Shown: piece after piece, positions 1 to 9,862 of the stretch
How positions within the stretch are numbered: position 1 is the first letter of the stretch
Layout of the letters: each line of letters opens with the position of its first letter
Origin: Saprospirales bacterium
GTDB taxonomy: Bacteria; Bacteroidota; Bacteroidia; Chitinophagales; Saprospiraceae
Assembly: GCA_007695035.1 (NCBI GenBank)
Contig: REEO01000068.1
Coordinates: forward strand, 1-64,000
Direction of reading: 5' to 3'
DNA length: 64,000 nucleotides
Translations under genes and position numbers: made by a program
Notes under the pieces: generated by a model
Seen by the model: the letters and a program-made list of their open reading frames with translations, nothing else
Told to the model about the DNA's origin: nothing
The model's database searches: none

Positions 1-262
1 CCCTATTGGAAGTAACAACCACCATGAGTACGCGCTCAGGTTTGGGTTTTTGGTTGTACACCGTGGTGGTATCGCCCTCCAGCCCGGCGAGTAAATTCCC
101 CATCATCTCCTCCAGTTTGCTGGAGTAAGGTCTGAGTCTGGTAATGGCATCCTGCGCTTTGCGCAACTTGGCAGCCGACACCATTTTCATTGCCTTGGTG
201 ATCTGTTGGGTAGAATTTACCGAGCTAATCCGCTCTCTTACTTCCTTAAGGTTTGCAGCCAT
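1..262 (-). CDS. atpG: ATP synthase F1 subunit gamma, N-terminal part (cut by window edge)
   Basis: The reverse strand reads an open frame from an ATG at 262 to the left edge, beginning MAANLKEVRERISSVNSTQQ and continuing with ITKAMKMVSAAKLRKAQ. This is the conserved N-terminal helix of the F1 gamma subunit, the central rotor shaft that turns inside the alpha3beta3 ring. Only 87 residues are visible and the 3' end lies outside the window. It follows atpA with a 36-base gap and is the last visible gene of the atpB-E-F-H-A-G operon. The subunit beta and epsilon genes are not next to it within the window; in many Bacteroidota they sit at a separate locus. Confidence 0.95.
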   Translation of the reverse strand, partial: MAANLKEVRERISSVNSTQQITKAMKMVSAAKLRKAQDAITRLRPYSSKLEEMMGNLLAGLEGDTTTVYNQKPKPERVLMVVVTSNR

Positions 263-298
263 TTATTGTCATTTTTTCGGCCAGGTAATCATTGATTA

Positions 299-1912
299 TT
301 AAGCCTCACCTTCTTTATATCGGGCAGTCATTTCAGCAGCCAGTTTTTCAACAGCCTGGGTTGCAGATTCAGTGAGTTTACCGGCTTTGAAGTCATTCAG
401 GGCTTCAGGGTATTGTTGTTCCATGTTATTTAAGAAAACGCTTTCAAACTCCTGAATTTTTTCAACCGGCACATCTTTGAGCAAGCCTTTTGTACCGAGG
501 TATATAATGGCAACCTGTTTCTCTACCGATACAGGAGAATACTGAGGTTGCTTGAGTATTTCCACATTTCGCTTACCTTTTTCCAGTACTGCTGTAGTTG
601 CGGCATCCAGGTCAGAGCCAAACTTAGCAAAAGCCTCGAGCTCTCTGTACTGGGCCTGATCCAGTTTAAGCGTACCTGAAACCTTTTTCATGGACTTGAT
701 CTGAGCCGATCCACCCACACGGGAAACAGAAATACCAACATTAATTGCAGGTCTGATACCGGCGTTAAACAGGCCGGACTCCAGGAATATCTGTCCATCT
801 GTAATAGAGATCACATTGGTGGGGATATAGGCCGATACATCACCCGCCTGGGTTTCGATAATCGGCAGAGCAGTCAGGGATCCACCACCTTTTACGATGG
901 GCTCTCCATTCTCGTCCTTTGCATTTTTCAGACTGTCGGGAAGATCGTTCATCTGTCTGGCAATAGCATCGTTGTTGATGACTTTTGCAGAGCGCTCCAA
1001 CAATCTGGAGTGGAGATAAAATACATCACCGGGATAAGCTTCACGTCCGGGGGGACGTCTCAGCAGAAGTGATACCTCACGGTAAGCCACAGCCTGCTTG
1101 GACAAGTCGTCATAAACAATCAGTGCAGGACGCCCGGTATCTCTGAAGTACTCCCCGATAGCTGCACCGGCAAATGGTGCGTAAAACTGAAGAGGAGCGG
1201 GGTCTGAAGCAGAAGCAGATACGATCACGGTATAGTCCATCGCTCCATTGTCCTTTAAAACTTTGGCTACCTGAGCCACAGTTGAAGCTTTTTGACCGGA
1301 AGCCACATAAATACAGAAAACGGGCTCTCCCCTTTCGTAATATTCGCGTTGGTTGATAATGGTATCAATGGCAATGGCCGTTTTACCGGTCTGCCTGTCA
1401 CCAATAATCAACTCACGCTGTCCCCTACCGATAGGGATCATAGAGTCAATCGCCTTTATACCAGTTTGAAGAGGTTCGTGCACAGGTTCCCGGTAAATAA
1501 CACCGGGGGCCTTACGCTCAAGGGGAAGTTCATATTTCTTACCCTCAATCGGACCAAAACCGTCGATAGGTTGTCCCAGGGGGTTCACCACCCTGCCCAC
1601 AAATTCTTCACTCACCTGAATGGAGGCAATCCGGCGGGTTCGTCTCACGGTAGAACCTTCACGAATTCCATCACCGGGTCCCATTAGTACCACCCCTACA
1701 TTGTCCTCCTCGAGGTTGAGTACGATAGCCTGGATGCCGTTTTCAAATTCGACCAATTCCCCGGCCTGCACACCGGTAAGTCCGTAAATACGCGCAATAC
1801 CGTCCCCAACTTGCAGGACAGATCCCACTTCTTCGAGTTCGGCCTGGGATTTGTACCCCGCCAATTGTTGTTTGAGTATTGCAGAAATTTCGTCGGGCTT
1901 AATTTGACTCAT
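299..1912 (-). CDS. atpA: ATP synthase F1 subunit alpha
   Basis: This 537-residue protein is the non-catalytic nucleotide-binding subunit of the F1 head. The P-loop GDRQTGKT is at residues 171-178. The N-terminal beta-barrel has the typical segment [11 protein letters not shown] (about 35-45), and the arginine-finger region [10 protein letters not shown] lies near residue 400. Length is normal for the family (500-550). It lies 44 bases after atpH and 36 bases before atpG, so it is co-transcribed with them. Together with the beta subunit it forms the hexamer that makes ATP from ADP and phosphate, driven by gamma rotation. The assignment is secure. Confidence 0.98.
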   Translation of the reverse strand: MSQIKPDEISAILKQQLAGYKSQAELEEVGSVLQVGDGIARIYGLTGVQAGELVEFENGIQAIVLNLEEDNVGVVLMGPGDGIREGSTVRRTRRIASIQVSEEFVGRVVNPLGQPIDGFGPIEGKKYELPLERKAPGVIYREPVHEPLQTGIKAIDSMIPIGRGQRELIIGDRQTGKTAIAIDTIINQREYYERGEPVFCIYVASGQKASTVAQVAKVLKDNGAMDYTVIVSASASDPAPLQFYAPFAGAAIGEYFRDTGRPALIVYDDLSKQAVAYREVSLLLRRPPGREAYPGDVFYLHSRLLERSAKVINNDAIARQMNDLPDSLKNAKDENGEPIVKGGGSLTALPIIETQAGDVSAYIPTNVISITDGQIFLESGLFNAGIRPAINVGISVSRVGGSAQIKSMKKVSGTLKLDQAQYRELEAFAKFGSDLDAATTAVLEKGKRNVEILKQPQYSPVSVEKQVAIIYLGTKGLLKDVPVEKIQEFESVFLNNMEQQYPEALNDFKAGKLTESATQAVEKLAAEMTARYKEGEA

Positions 1913-1956
1913 TTTTACTTATTTAAGTTCAGAAAATCTGAATGTTATGCATAAAT

Positions 1957-2508
1957 TTAACTGCGAATGTTTGCAGCCTGAAATTTTCTTCTGATCTGAT
2001 TCAATTCGTGCCTTACCGAGGCATCTATTCGTCTATCGCCAAAGTCGAGTACCATTCCTCCGATCAAGTCGGGATCCACCTTATTAGAGAGGTCCACTTC
2101 GTTGATTTCTGGCAGCGCCTCAATGGCTTTTTTGATGTCGGCCAAAAGCTGCTCGTCCGGTGCCACTGCGGTAATGAGTTTTATGGTAGTAATACCTTTG
2201 ATATCGCGGTATCGCTGAGCGGCACCATCTAGAATATCTTTCATCATTGCTTCGCGGCTTTTGCGCAATAAGATGTCTAAAAAGCCAAAAGTTATTTTGT
2301 GCAACCTGGATTCAAACAGTGCTGCAAAGACTTTTCTCTTGGAGGATGGTTTAACCACCGGACTTTTCACCATCAGATAGAACTCTCTGTGTTTCAGGCT
2401 CTCTCGGACGAGTTCCACATCGGCAATCACCGCATCCAGAGCATTTTCCTCTGTGGCGAGATCTATTAAGCTTTTTGCGTAGCGCTGTACAATATTGTGG
2501 GCCGACAT
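1957..2508 (-). CDS. atpH: ATP synthase F1 subunit delta
   Basis: The 183-residue product has the delta/OSCP pattern: an N-terminal helical bundle starting MSAHNIVQRYAKSLIDLA, and a C-terminal part with the signature VDPDLIGGMVLDFGDRRIDA near residues 145-165. Delta links the top of the alpha3beta3 head to the b-subunit stator stalk. It sits between atpF (57 bases upstream) and atpA (44 bases downstream), the standard position in the operon. Length and order are normal. Confidence 0.96.
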   Translation of the reverse strand: MSAHNIVQRYAKSLIDLATEENALDAVIADVELVRESLKHREFYLMVKSPVVKPSSKRKVFAALFESRLHKITFGFLDILLRKSREAMMKDILDGAAQRYRDIKGITTIKLITAVAPDEQLLADIKKAIEALPEINEVDLSNKVDPDLIGGMVLDFGDRRIDASVRHELNQIRRKFQAANIRS

Positions 2509-2565
2509 ATAATTCAGTTAATTTCCTTCAACAATCGAGTTCCGTGGTTCAAAAAAAACACATTT

Positions 2566-3078
2566 TTAATTGAGCTTGATCTCATCGACCAGTTTGCGCA
2601 CATAGTCTTTATGCGACTGATCGGATTCAAGTTCCTTTCTTATGACCTTGGAAGCGATATCGATAGCCATATTTCCAACCTCCATTTTCAGTTCTTTAAT
2701 GGCGGCTTGTTTGTGGTTTTCGATATCGTTTCGGGCGTTGTTAATAATGGTAGCTGCCTCTTCTCTGGCCTTCTTTTTCGCTTCAGCCACCATATAATCC
2801 CGGGCTTCTTTGGCTTCATTGAGAATTTGGGTGCGCTCCTCCCTCGCCTTTGCCAGGAGTTCCTCATTTTCTTCTTTGAGGTCTTCCATTTCAGAACGGG
2901 CGATTTTGGCAGCATCCAGTGCGTTTTGAATATCGGTCTCCCTCTTCTTGAGCGCTTCAACAATGGGTTTAAACGCCAATTTCCCCACTATAATCCAGAA
3001 AGTGGCAAAAATAAGGGTGGACCAAAAGATCAAACCTGGATCGGGTTTGATAACAGAGAAATCTACTAAAAACATCAT
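2566..3078 (-). CDS. atpF: ATP synthase F0 subunit b
   Basis: The 170-residue protein has one N-terminal membrane segment (about residues 15-35, around LIFWSTLIFATFWIIVGKLA). A long charged coiled coil rich in Glu, Lys and Ala follows to the C-terminus. This is the peripheral stator stalk that holds F1 against rotation. It starts 64 bases after atpE and precedes atpH. Length is close to that of E. coli b (156). Only one b-type gene is present in the operon, so a homodimer is expected. Confidence 0.95.
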   Translation of the reverse strand: MMFLVDFSVIKPDPGLIFWSTLIFATFWIIVGKLAFKPIVEALKKRETDIQNALDAAKIARSEMEDLKEENEELLAKAREERTQILNEAKEARDYMVAEAKKKAREEAATIINNARNDIENHKQAAIKELKMEVGNMAIDIASKVIRKELESDQSHKDYVRKLVDEIKLN

Positions 3079-3142
3079 TTTTAGATCATTTTATTGTTAA
3101 AAAAGGCGCACCGGCCAACCGCCGGCGCGACCTGTTAACTCA

Positions 3143-3343
3143 TTACCCTGCAACGAACATGAGGATCATGGAGATCAAAGCAGCACCCTCTACAAGGGCG
3201 GCCGCGAGGATCATGTTACCACGTACATCGTTCGCAGCTTCGGGCTGTCTGGCAATGGCATCCATGGCTTTACCACCAATCATACCAATTCCGATGGCAG
3301 CAGCCAATGCAGCAAGAGCCAAACCAATAGAAATCAAATTCAT
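3143..3343 (-). CDS. atpE: ATP synthase F0 subunit c
   Basis: A 66-residue double-hairpin proteolipid: two hydrophobic helices joined by the polar loop ARQPEAANDVRG. The ion-binding carboxylate is Glu52 in ALVEGAAL. It is followed by Gly rather than Ser/Thr, and the glutamine and serine ligands typical of Na+-binding rotors are not apparent, so a proton-type ring is the likelier reading (inference). Several c subunits form the rotor ring that turns against subunit a. It lies 26 bases after atpB. Confidence 0.96.
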   Translation of the reverse strand: MNLISIGLALAALAAAIGIGMIGGKAMDAIARQPEAANDVRGNMILAAALVEGAALISMILMFVAG

Positions 3344-3369
3344 AATTCTGAGTTTTATAAAAACATTAA

Positions 3370-4617
3370 TTAATGATGCGCTTCTTCCGTTGCAGCTCCC
3401 AGGTAGGAAGCTGTCAATATGGTAAATACAAATGCCTGTACCAGGGCGATAATCAACTCAATGGTAATCATGAAAAGGGTTAGTGGGAATGCCACGACTA
3501 CTCCTGTCATCGCGCCCGAAAGGCTCTCTCCAGCATTTCCAAAAATAAATATCAGACTCACAAAGGCCACAATAACGATGTGTCCGGCTGTGATCGCTGC
3601 AAAAAGACGCAGCATAAGCGTAAATGGCTTGATAAACAAACCGGCGATCTCCACCGGGGTTAAAATCAATTTGACCGGAACCGGAATACCGGGCATCCAA
3701 AGAATATGTTGCCAATAATGTCTGTTTCCAGAGAGGTTTACCGTAAAAAAGGTAAACATTGCAAGGACCAGGGTCACACTTAGGTTACCCGTCACATTGG
3801 CACCGCCCGGGAAAAATGGTATTTGTCCCAGCAGATTCAGCGTAAGTATGAAAAAGAATATACAGAGCAACAACGGCATGAACCTATCGTACTTTTCTCC
3901 CAAAAATGGTTTGGCAACATCGTCCTGAATAAAGACGATGATGGTTTCAAAAAAGGATTGCATTCCCCTAGGGGCCATACCGTCCCGCTTTTTGTATGCC
4001 CTGGCTACCTTCAAAAAGACGTAGGTGAGCAGGAAAAACACCAGGAGCATGGAAAAAACATTCTTGGTAATCGAAAAGTCGTAATAAGAGGTTATTTGCC
4101 CACCAAAAAAACCGCCATCAACGGTGCTTTTTGTGTCCAGGTCAAATTTTTCACCTTGATAGACGACCTGAATGTTTCTAACTTCATTGCCGTCTTCATC
4201 GGTTTGATAATCGTAGTGAAAACCATCTATTTCGACGGTCTCGGTCGGAAAGTTTTCATCAGGTACCCGAAAAATCATCCCGTGGTACATGACATATTTA
4301 TCTATAGCAACGGTTCCGTGACCGTACTCTGCAGTTTCAAATCTACTGGTAGTGGGCAAAATGGTCCAACCGAAATCCGGCGCGTACAAAAATGCGGGCA
4401 AATGAAAGAAATAATCTGTCCAAAGGTGGAATGCATTGGCATCAACAATGTGGCCAATGGCTTTTTCACCGGGGTCAAACTCCTTTTCTTCATAGACCTC
4501 TTCAACCACCTCCTCAAGCGGGGAGGGCTCCTCTTCAACCTGAGCTGATAAAATCGCCTGGCCAAACAGAAGAAAAAAGCTAACTGACCCAATTAAAGCA
4601 AGGAATTTTCCCCTCAT
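3370..4617 (-). CDS. atpB: ATP synthase F0 subunit a, long Bacteroidota form
   Basis: Subunit a forms the proton half-channels beside the c-ring. At 415 residues it is much longer than the roughly 270-residue E. coli protein. An N-terminal signal-like hydrophobic segment (ALIGSVSFFLLFGQAILSAQ) is followed by about 170 mostly polar residues. The usual multi-helix membrane domain then begins near residue 190. The essential arginine is about Arg337 in LMLRLFAAITAGH, and the late helix carries the Glu of MITIELIIALVQAF. The long exported N-terminal domain is common in Bacteroidota. It is the first gene of the ATP synthase operon; a -7 promoter element lies 38 bases upstream. Confidence 0.95.
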   Translation of the reverse strand: MRGKFLALIGSVSFFLLFGQAILSAQVEEEPSPLEEVVEEVYEEKEFDPGEKAIGHIVDANAFHLWTDYFFHLPAFLYAPDFGWTILPTTSRFETAEYGHGTVAIDKYVMYHGMIFRVPDENFPTETVEIDGFHYDYQTDEDGNEVRNIQVVYQGEKFDLDTKSTVDGGFFGGQITSYYDFSITKNVFSMLLVFFLLTYVFLKVARAYKKRDGMAPRGMQSFFETIIVFIQDDVAKPFLGEKYDRFMPLLLCIFFFILTLNLLGQIPFFPGGANVTGNLSVTLVLAMFTFFTVNLSGNRHYWQHILWMPGIPVPVKLILTPVEIAGLFIKPFTLMLRLFAAITAGHIVIVAFVSLIFIFGNAGESLSGAMTGVVVAFPLTLFMITIELIIALVQAFVFTILTASYLGAATEEAHH

Positions 4618-4654
4618 TTATCTGTAATTTCCTGTCCGTTATCAAAAATCGCTG

Positions 4655-4662
4655 CAAAGGTA
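4655..4662 (-). promoter_or_regulatory. -7 promoter element of the ATP synthase operon
   Basis: The reverse strand reads TACCTTTG, an exact match to the Bacteroidota -7 element TAnnTTTG, 38 bases upstream of the atpB start. The 4618-4778 gap between rny and atpB shows no convincing hairpin terminator, so some read-through from rny is possible. The call rests on the motif and its position only. Confidence 0.5.
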
Positions 4663-4778
4663 TAATTTTAGGTATATATTCTATCTAAAAAGATATAAAT
4701 TTTGACCGATTTTATAAATCTGTGACAGAAAAAAGAGGAAGCAGCGTCAAACCAGGAGTCTAACCGCCCTATCAGAAT

Positions 4779-6446
4779 TTAACGCGCGTAACTTACTGCA
4801 CGTTTTTCACGAATCACAGTCACTTTAACATGACCGGGATACTGCATTTCATCTTGAATTTTTTGGGAAATCATGAAAGAGAGGTCATCCGCGTAGGAAT
4901 CGGTGACTTTTTCGCTTTCGACAATCACTCTAAGCTCTCTACCGGCTTGCAGTGCATAGGCCTTTTGAACGCCCTCGTGGGACATGGCAAGTTCTTCCAG
5001 TTCACCGATACGCTCCAAATAGCTCTCGAGTATCTCCCTTCTCGCACCGGGCCTGGCGCCGGAAATGGCATCACATGCCTGTACCACCGGAGAGATCACA
5101 TTATTCATTTCGATTTCGTCGTGGTGTGCACCTACAGCGTTACAAACCATTTCATTCTCCTTGTACTTTTCACACAGCTTCATACCAACCAGAGCGTGAG
5201 ACAATTCAGTTTCCTCCTCGGCCACCTTTCCAATATCGTGCAACAAGCCGGCCCTTTTGGAAATTTTGATCAATTTGGGACTGAGACCCAGTTCAGCGGC
5301 CATCATTGCGCAGAGGTTGGCGGTTTCGATGGAGTGCTTGAGTAGGTTTTGTCCGTAAGAGGAGCGGAATCTCATTCTACCCACCATTTTGACCAGGTAG
5401 GGATGCAGACCGTGAATATCGAGTTCCAGGACAGCCCGCTCCCCTATTTCTACAATTTGCTCGTCTAGTTCTTTGCGCACTTTATTAACCACTTCTTCAA
5501 TTCTGGCAGGGTGAATACGCCCATCGGCCACCAATCGCTTCAGAGATTGACGACAAACTTCCCGGCGGATGGGGTCAAAACTCGATATAACCACAGCCTC
5601 TGGGGTGTCGTCCACCACGATTTCGGCTCCGGTGGCTGCCTCGAGGGCGCGGATATTTCTACCCTCCCGTCCGATTATCTGACCTTTGAGATCATCGGAG
5701 GTGAGATTGAAAACCGATACCGTATTTTCGATGGTCACCTCTGCGCACATTCGCTGTATGGACTGGATGACAATTTTACGGGCTTCTTTACCTGCGTTGA
5801 CTTTTGCCTCCTCCACGGTATTTTTTACAATTGCCATTGCATCACTTTCTGCCTTGGCTTTCACGGCCTCAAGTAATTGATCTTTGGCTTCCGATTCCGA
5901 CATTTTGGCTATGGATTCCAGCTTTTCGATGCGCTCTTCATTCAACCTTTCCAGGTCTTCCTTCTTTCTGGCTACAATTTTCAACTGGGTGTCCAGATTC
6001 TGACGGATGGTTTTGATCTCAGACTCTTGTTGTTCGACATTTTCCATGCGGTCGCTCAGACTCTGGTTCTTGCGATTCAGGTCCTTTTCCTTATCAACCA
6101 CTGCCAATTCCCGCTCCCGTAGGTCCATCTTCATCTGGGACTTCTTCTCGTCCAGTTCAGATTTGAGCTTATTGAATCTGTCCTTGGCCTCCTGGATTTT
6201 CTTCTGCTTAATTGATTCATTTTTGCTTTCGGCGCGGGAGAGAATTTTCTCCGCCTTGGTTTCAGCTTCATCGACCAGCCGCTTGGCTGTCAATCTGGCT
6301 TCCTGGATTTCAAGGTCAGACTTCTTGTTGATCTCTTCAACCTTGCGCTGATTGATTTTACGGAACGTGGAAGAGAGTATAAAGTAACTCACTAAAACCC
6401 CGACCACAATTCCTCCTATAACTGATATTAAAATAGTCAATTCCAT
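4779..6446 (-). CDS. rny: Ribonuclease Y
   Basis: RNase Y is a membrane-anchored endoribonuclease that starts mRNA decay. I chose the ATG at 6446 ([18 protein letters not shown]), giving 555 residues. A longer frame reaches 6605 but its extra 53 residues do not look like protein and would overlap zapA. The domains in order are: one N-terminal membrane helix (about 3-25); a long charged coiled coil (30-230); a KH domain ([20 protein letters not shown], about 245-300); and an HD hydrolase domain with the metal motif LLHDIGK and a downstream AHHDE. Length is slightly above the usual 520. It follows the zapA gene in the same direction with a 118-base leader that can fold (6482-6514). Confidence 0.95.
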   Translation of the reverse strand: MELTILISVIGGIVVGVLVSYFILSSTFRKINQRKVEEINKKSDLEIQEARLTAKRLVDEAETKAEKILSRAESKNESIKQKKIQEAKDRFNKLKSELDEKKSQMKMDLRERELAVVDKEKDLNRKNQSLSDRMENVEQQESEIKTIRQNLDTQLKIVARKKEDLERLNEERIEKLESIAKMSESEAKDQLLEAVKAKAESDAMAIVKNTVEEAKVNAGKEARKIVIQSIQRMCAEVTIENTVSVFNLTSDDLKGQIIGREGRNIRALEAATGAEIVVDDTPEAVVISSFDPIRREVCRQSLKRLVADGRIHPARIEEVVNKVRKELDEQIVEIGERAVLELDIHGLHPYLVKMVGRMRFRSSYGQNLLKHSIETANLCAMMAAELGLSPKLIKISKRAGLLHDIGKVAEEETELSHALVGMKLCEKYKENEMVCNAVGAHHDEIEMNNVISPVVQACDAISGARPGARREILESYLERIGELEELAMSHEGVQKAYALQAGRELRVIVESEKVTDSYADDLSFMISQKIQDEMQYPGHVKVTVIREKRAVSYAR

Positions 6447-6481
6447 GATTTTAAAAATTTTATATGTATATATATGACCGT

Positions 6482-6514
6482 GGAGTTCGCTGCGACAATT
6501 GCAAAAGCGACTCC
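6482..6514 (-). promoter_or_regulatory. Hairpin in the rny leader
   Basis: In the 118-base gap between zapA and rny, GGAGT-T-CGCT (6482-6491) pairs with AGCG-ACTCC (6506-6514). This makes a 9-bp stem with one bulged base and a 14-base loop. No run of U follows on the rny-coding strand within a few bases, so it does not look like an intrinsic terminator. It may be a leader or processing structure. The function is unknown. Confidence 0.35.
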
Positions 6515-6564
6515 AATCAAATCCAATAATAAAGTGGCAGTAAATAAAAAAGGGTAACAACCGA

Positions 6565-6861
6565 TCAGGCGAGGGCTTCGGAAAGAGTTTCATTGAGATG
6601 GACAAGCTGATTCTTCAGAATTTCATCTGAGGAATTCGCGCTGTCAGACTTGTGATTTTCAACAGCGTATGTAAGCAGAGTCATAACGAGAAAGTCCTGT
6701 AAATCCCGGTCTTTATACTTAAGTTGGAATTCCCTGACTTTTTCGTTTATCTCCTTTGCCACAATGTGAATCATTTCGACCTCCCCACTCTCAACTCTGA
6801 GTGGATAAGCGCGGCCACAAACCGTAACCGAAATGCTCTGAAGGTCCTTATCGTCCATCAT
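6565..6861 (-). CDS. zapA: Cell division protein ZapA
   Basis: The 98-residue protein fits the ZapA family. It has an N-terminal beta-strand region ([23 protein letters not shown]), then [15 protein letters not shown] and a C-terminal helix ending [15 protein letters not shown]. ZapA binds and bundles FtsZ filaments at midcell. Its ATG overlaps the stop codon of the upstream coiled-coil gene by one base (TGATG), which suggests translational coupling. It precedes rny, a frequent arrangement in Bacteroidota. The family call rests on overall pattern and length. Confidence 0.85.
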   Translation of the reverse strand: MMDDKDLQSISVTVCGRAYPLRVESGEVEMIHIVAKEINEKVREFQLKYKDRDLQDFLVMTLLTYAVENHKSDSANSSDEILKNQLVHLNETLSEALA

Positions 6862-7136
6862 CAGTTTTCTTCAATCCATTGGATGCACTCATCCAGTTCC
6901 TTTGTATATTGATCTAATTGTTTTAATGCCCTCTTCATAGATTCCAATCGCTCTGCTGTATCTCCATTCCACTTCTCTGAAGGGTTACTGCCAGTTTCTG
7001 TGTTACTTTTAAACTTGCGGAGGTCCTCAAGTTCTACTTTAAGACTTTCATTTTCCTCCCGCAACGCGTCCCGCTGATCAATCAACGCCTTGACCCTCTG
7101 TTGTATTTGTTCTAACACATCATTCGTGGACGCCAT
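6861..7136 (-). CDS. Small coiled-coil protein upstream of zapA
   Basis: This 91-residue protein has no recognised catalytic motif. Residues 5-40 (LEQIQQRVKALIDQRDALRE and onward) and 60-91 form charged, leucine-spaced helices, split by a polar, Ser/Asn/Thr-rich linker of about 20 residues. It is translationally coupled to zapA by a one-base TGATG overlap. Small coiled-coil proteins in this position are common in Bacteroidota. A ZapB-like or ZapA-partner role at the division ring is a reasonable inference but is not shown by sequence. A -7 promoter element lies 25 bases upstream. Confidence 0.75.
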   Translation of the reverse strand: MASTNDVLEQIQQRVKALIDQRDALREENESLKVELEDLRKFKSNTETGSNPSEKWNGDTAERLESMKRALKQLDQYTKELDECIQWIEEN

Positions 7137-7161
7137 AGTACTTGTTAAAACTGTAATTTGG

Positions 7162-7169
7162 CAAAATTA
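7162..7169 (-). promoter_or_regulatory. -7 promoter element for the coiled coil-zapA-rny genes
   Basis: The reverse strand reads TAATTTTG, an exact TAnnTTTG match, 25 bases upstream of the coiled-coil gene start at 7136. The flanking 7170-7287 stretch is very AT-rich and shows no clear terminator for pheT. Confidence 0.5.
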
Positions 7170-7287
7170 ACCCAATTATTAACAATTTTTATAATTTTTT
7201 TGCAGAGAATTTACGTTACCCGGCAAATATCAGTCATTATTCGCTATATTTCAGCACCTTACACTTAAATTATTTTTTACATGTAAT

Positions 7288-9714
7288 TCATCTTAATTCT
7301 GCGCCCAGGTCCATTTTGAGGGAGTGAAGCATTTTTTTGACCATTTTATCCACTTCTTTGTCTTTGAGGGTTTTATTGGGATCAGAAAACACCATATTTA
7401 CCGCATAGGATTTTTTCCCGGGGCCGAGTTTTTCTTCATCGGTATATACGTCAAAAAGACCAACTGAATCCACCTTTCGCCCTCCGGCCTTGAGTACAAT
7501 AGATTCAATAGCCTTAAACTCCACGCCCTCATTAACAACCAGCGCCAGGTCCCGACTCACAGTGGGGAACTTACTCACCGGACGGGAAACTACCCTGGTC
7601 TTTTGTGCCGTCTTAATCAACATCTTCCAATCCAAATCCGCAAAAAACACCTCCTCGCTGATTTCGTGCACTTTGCAAACGCTATGTGCGACCTTACCTG
7701 CCACGCCAAGGGTTTTTCCGTTTACCGAAATCTCGGCCCCAAAATCAAACCACGGATGCTCTTCCAATGGTGTAAATTGCGGAGATTCAATTCCCATGAG
7801 ATTCGTCAGGCTTTTTACCAAATGCACCAGTGAATGGTAATTGGAGGGATCGGTCTGTTGCCTCCAGTTGCCGGTATTCCAATCGCCCGATAAAGCAATT
7901 GCCAGGTGTTCGTTTTCGGTAATTTTGCCATCTTTTTGGCTGTAGGATTTTCCAATTTCGTACAGTCGCAGATCGGTTTGCTGCCTGTTGAGATTGTAGG
8001 CCATGGTTGCCAGGGAGGAGTGCAATAAATCCGGCCTCATTATATTCAGGCTTTCGTTGGAGGTATTGTGTATATAAACCAGTTCCTCCTTTCCCTTTTC
8101 ATACCAATCTGACTTTACCAGGGAGAGGTTCATGGTTTGCAGTAGTCCTCGGGAACTGAGGTAATCGGCGATTCTGTTGCCAACCAGATGTTTGTCGGGG
8201 AAGTTGCCCGGGATCAATGGTATATTGATACTGTTACTGAAGGGTACTCTATCGTATCCATAAATCCGAAGAATTTCCTCCACCAGATCTGCCTCCCTGG
8301 TCACATCTGATTTGTTGGTGGGAATAGAAACTCTGAGTTTACCATCTCCCTCAGATCGGGTCTTCATATTCATTGCGTGAAGGATTTCCACAATCTCCTC
8401 ATCGGTCATGGGTGCACCGGTGAGTTTTCGAACCCTTTCTGTCTTAAGCTCGATGACAGCAGGCGAAACAGGTGAAGGATACAGGTCGAACAGTTGGGAT
8501 GCAGGTTCTCCGCCGGCTATCTCACCAATCAATAATGCAGCTCTTTTAAGTGCTTTCAGGGTGATCTCAGGGTCCGATCCCTTTTCAAAAATTTTAGCTG
8601 CATCGGTTCTCAGCAAGTGTCTCGTACTTGTTTTTCTGACTGAGGTGGCATCAAAATGGGCCGACTCTAAAAACAGATCGGTGGTGTTTTCATTCACCCC
8701 GCTTCCAAGCCCTCCGAAAACCCCGGCAATGCAAAGGGGTTCGCGCTCGGCATTGCAAATCATCAGGTCCTCTGCATCGAGTTTCCTCTCTTTTTCATCG
8801 AGGGTTACAAACTCAGTTCCGGCGGACAATTGAGTGATAACGATGCCATTGCCCTTAATTTTTTTTAGGTCAAAAGCATGCAGGGGTTGTCCAAATTCAT
8901 GCAAAACAAAATTGGTAATATCCACGACATTATTGACTGGTCTGGCACCGATGGATTTAAGTCGAGTTTGAAGCCATTTGGGACTTTCCCCGACCTTCAC
9001 ATTTTTCATCAATAAACCGGAATACCGCGGACAGGCTTTTTCATCCTCAATTTTCACTGTAAAATTCACCTCCTGGCCCTCTTCAAATCCCTCCAGTTTG
9101 GGATAGTTGATATCCTTTTGATGATTTTCATTCACCCGCACCCAGGCCAGTACATCCTCTGCAACACCGATGTGCGAAGTGGCATCTGATCTATTGGGAG
9201 TCAATCCAATGTCGAATATGAAGTCATCCTCTATATTATAGACCTCACGGGCCTGGGTTCCGGCTTTAATGGATGAGTCCAACACAATGATGCCATCCCG
9301 GTTTTTTCCAACGCCAATTTCATCTTCAGAACAGATCATCCCCGCAGAGCGCTCCCCTCTGATCTTAGCCTTTTTTATGTCAAAAGGCTCACCCTCATTG
9401 GGGTAAATCGTGGAGCCGACTCCTGCAACCACCACTTTTTGCCCGGCAGCTACATTGGGCGCACCGCAGACGATATTCAGGGGTGCTTCTCCGTCACCTA
9501 CATCCACTTTAGTGACAGAGAGCTTATCTGCATTTGGATGCGGGCCGCATTCGAGCACCTCTCCTACCACAAGTCCTTTGAGACCTCCCGGTATGGAAGA
9601 AAATTCTTTGACTCCCTCGACTTCCAGTCCGATTGAAGTCAGTATTTCAGACATTCGATCTACAGAGTGGTCGGTATTCAGGTATTGTTTCAGCCAGTTG
9701 TATGAAATATTCAT
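7288..9714 (-). CDS. pheT: Phenylalanine-tRNA ligase beta subunit
   Basis: The 808-residue protein charges tRNA-Phe with phenylalanine as part of an alpha2beta2 enzyme. The domains in order are: an N-terminal segment MNISYNWLKQYLN; an EMAP-like tRNA-binding domain (about 40-150, KGLVVGEVLECGPHPNADKL); the B3/B4 editing region (about 215-390); the B5 domain (about 405-475); the pseudo-catalytic core; and a C-terminal FDX-ACB anticodon domain (VSKFPTVSRDLALVVNEGV, about 710-808). Length is typical. pheS is not in this window. A -7 element lies 26 bases upstream of the ATG. Confidence 0.97.
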   Translation of the reverse strand: MNISYNWLKQYLNTDHSVDRMSEILTSIGLEVEGVKEFSSIPGGLKGLVVGEVLECGPHPNADKLSVTKVDVGDGEAPLNIVCGAPNVAAGQKVVVAGVGSTIYPNEGEPFDIKKAKIRGERSAGMICSEDEIGVGKNRDGIIVLDSSIKAGTQAREVYNIEDDFIFDIGLTPNRSDATSHIGVAEDVLAWVRVNENHQKDINYPKLEGFEEGQEVNFTVKIEDEKACPRYSGLLMKNVKVGESPKWLQTRLKSIGARPVNNVVDITNFVLHEFGQPLHAFDLKKIKGNGIVITQLSAGTEFVTLDEKERKLDAEDLMICNAEREPLCIAGVFGGLGSGVNENTTDLFLESAHFDATSVRKTSTRHLLRTDAAKIFEKGSDPEITLKALKRAALLIGEIAGGEPASQLFDLYPSPVSPAVIELKTERVRKLTGAPMTDEEIVEILHAMNMKTRSEGDGKLRVSIPTNKSDVTREADLVEEILRIYGYDRVPFSNSINIPLIPGNFPDKHLVGNRIADYLSSRGLLQTMNLSLVKSDWYEKGKEELVYIHNTSNESLNIMRPDLLHSSLATMAYNLNRQQTDLRLYEIGKSYSQKDGKITENEHLAIALSGDWNTGNWRQQTDPSNYHSLVHLVKSLTNLMGIESPQFTPLEEHPWFDFGAEISVNGKTLGVAGKVAHSVCKVHEISEEVFFADLDWKMLIKTAQKTRVVSRPVSKFPTVSRDLALVVNEGVEFKAIESIVLKAGGRKVDSVGLFDVYTDEEKLGPGKKSYAVNMVFSDPNKTLKDKEVDKMVKKMLHSLKMDLGAELR

Positions 9715-9740
9715 TGGAGAAAAGTTCTTAATTCAAGGCG

Positions 9741-9748
9741 CAAAGATA
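9741..9748 (-). promoter_or_regulatory. -7 promoter element of pheT
   Basis: The reverse strand reads TATCTTTG, an exact TAnnTTTG match, 26 bases upstream of the pheT start at 9714. The rest of the 9715-9862 gap shows nothing else recognisable. Confidence 0.5.
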
Positions 9749-9862
9749 GCTTTAGAAACTAGAATGGAGAACTCAGAGCCGCTAATTTCAGCCATAGGCT
9801 TGGAGTAAATGGCGTTTCAAACCACTAATCCTCACTAGATTCCTCAAAAAGCCAACAATGCA

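Noticed and set aside
3823-4548. 241-codon plus-strand frame opposite atpB
   Set aside because: It is antisense to a certain gene, low in recognisable features, and has no promoter or partner.
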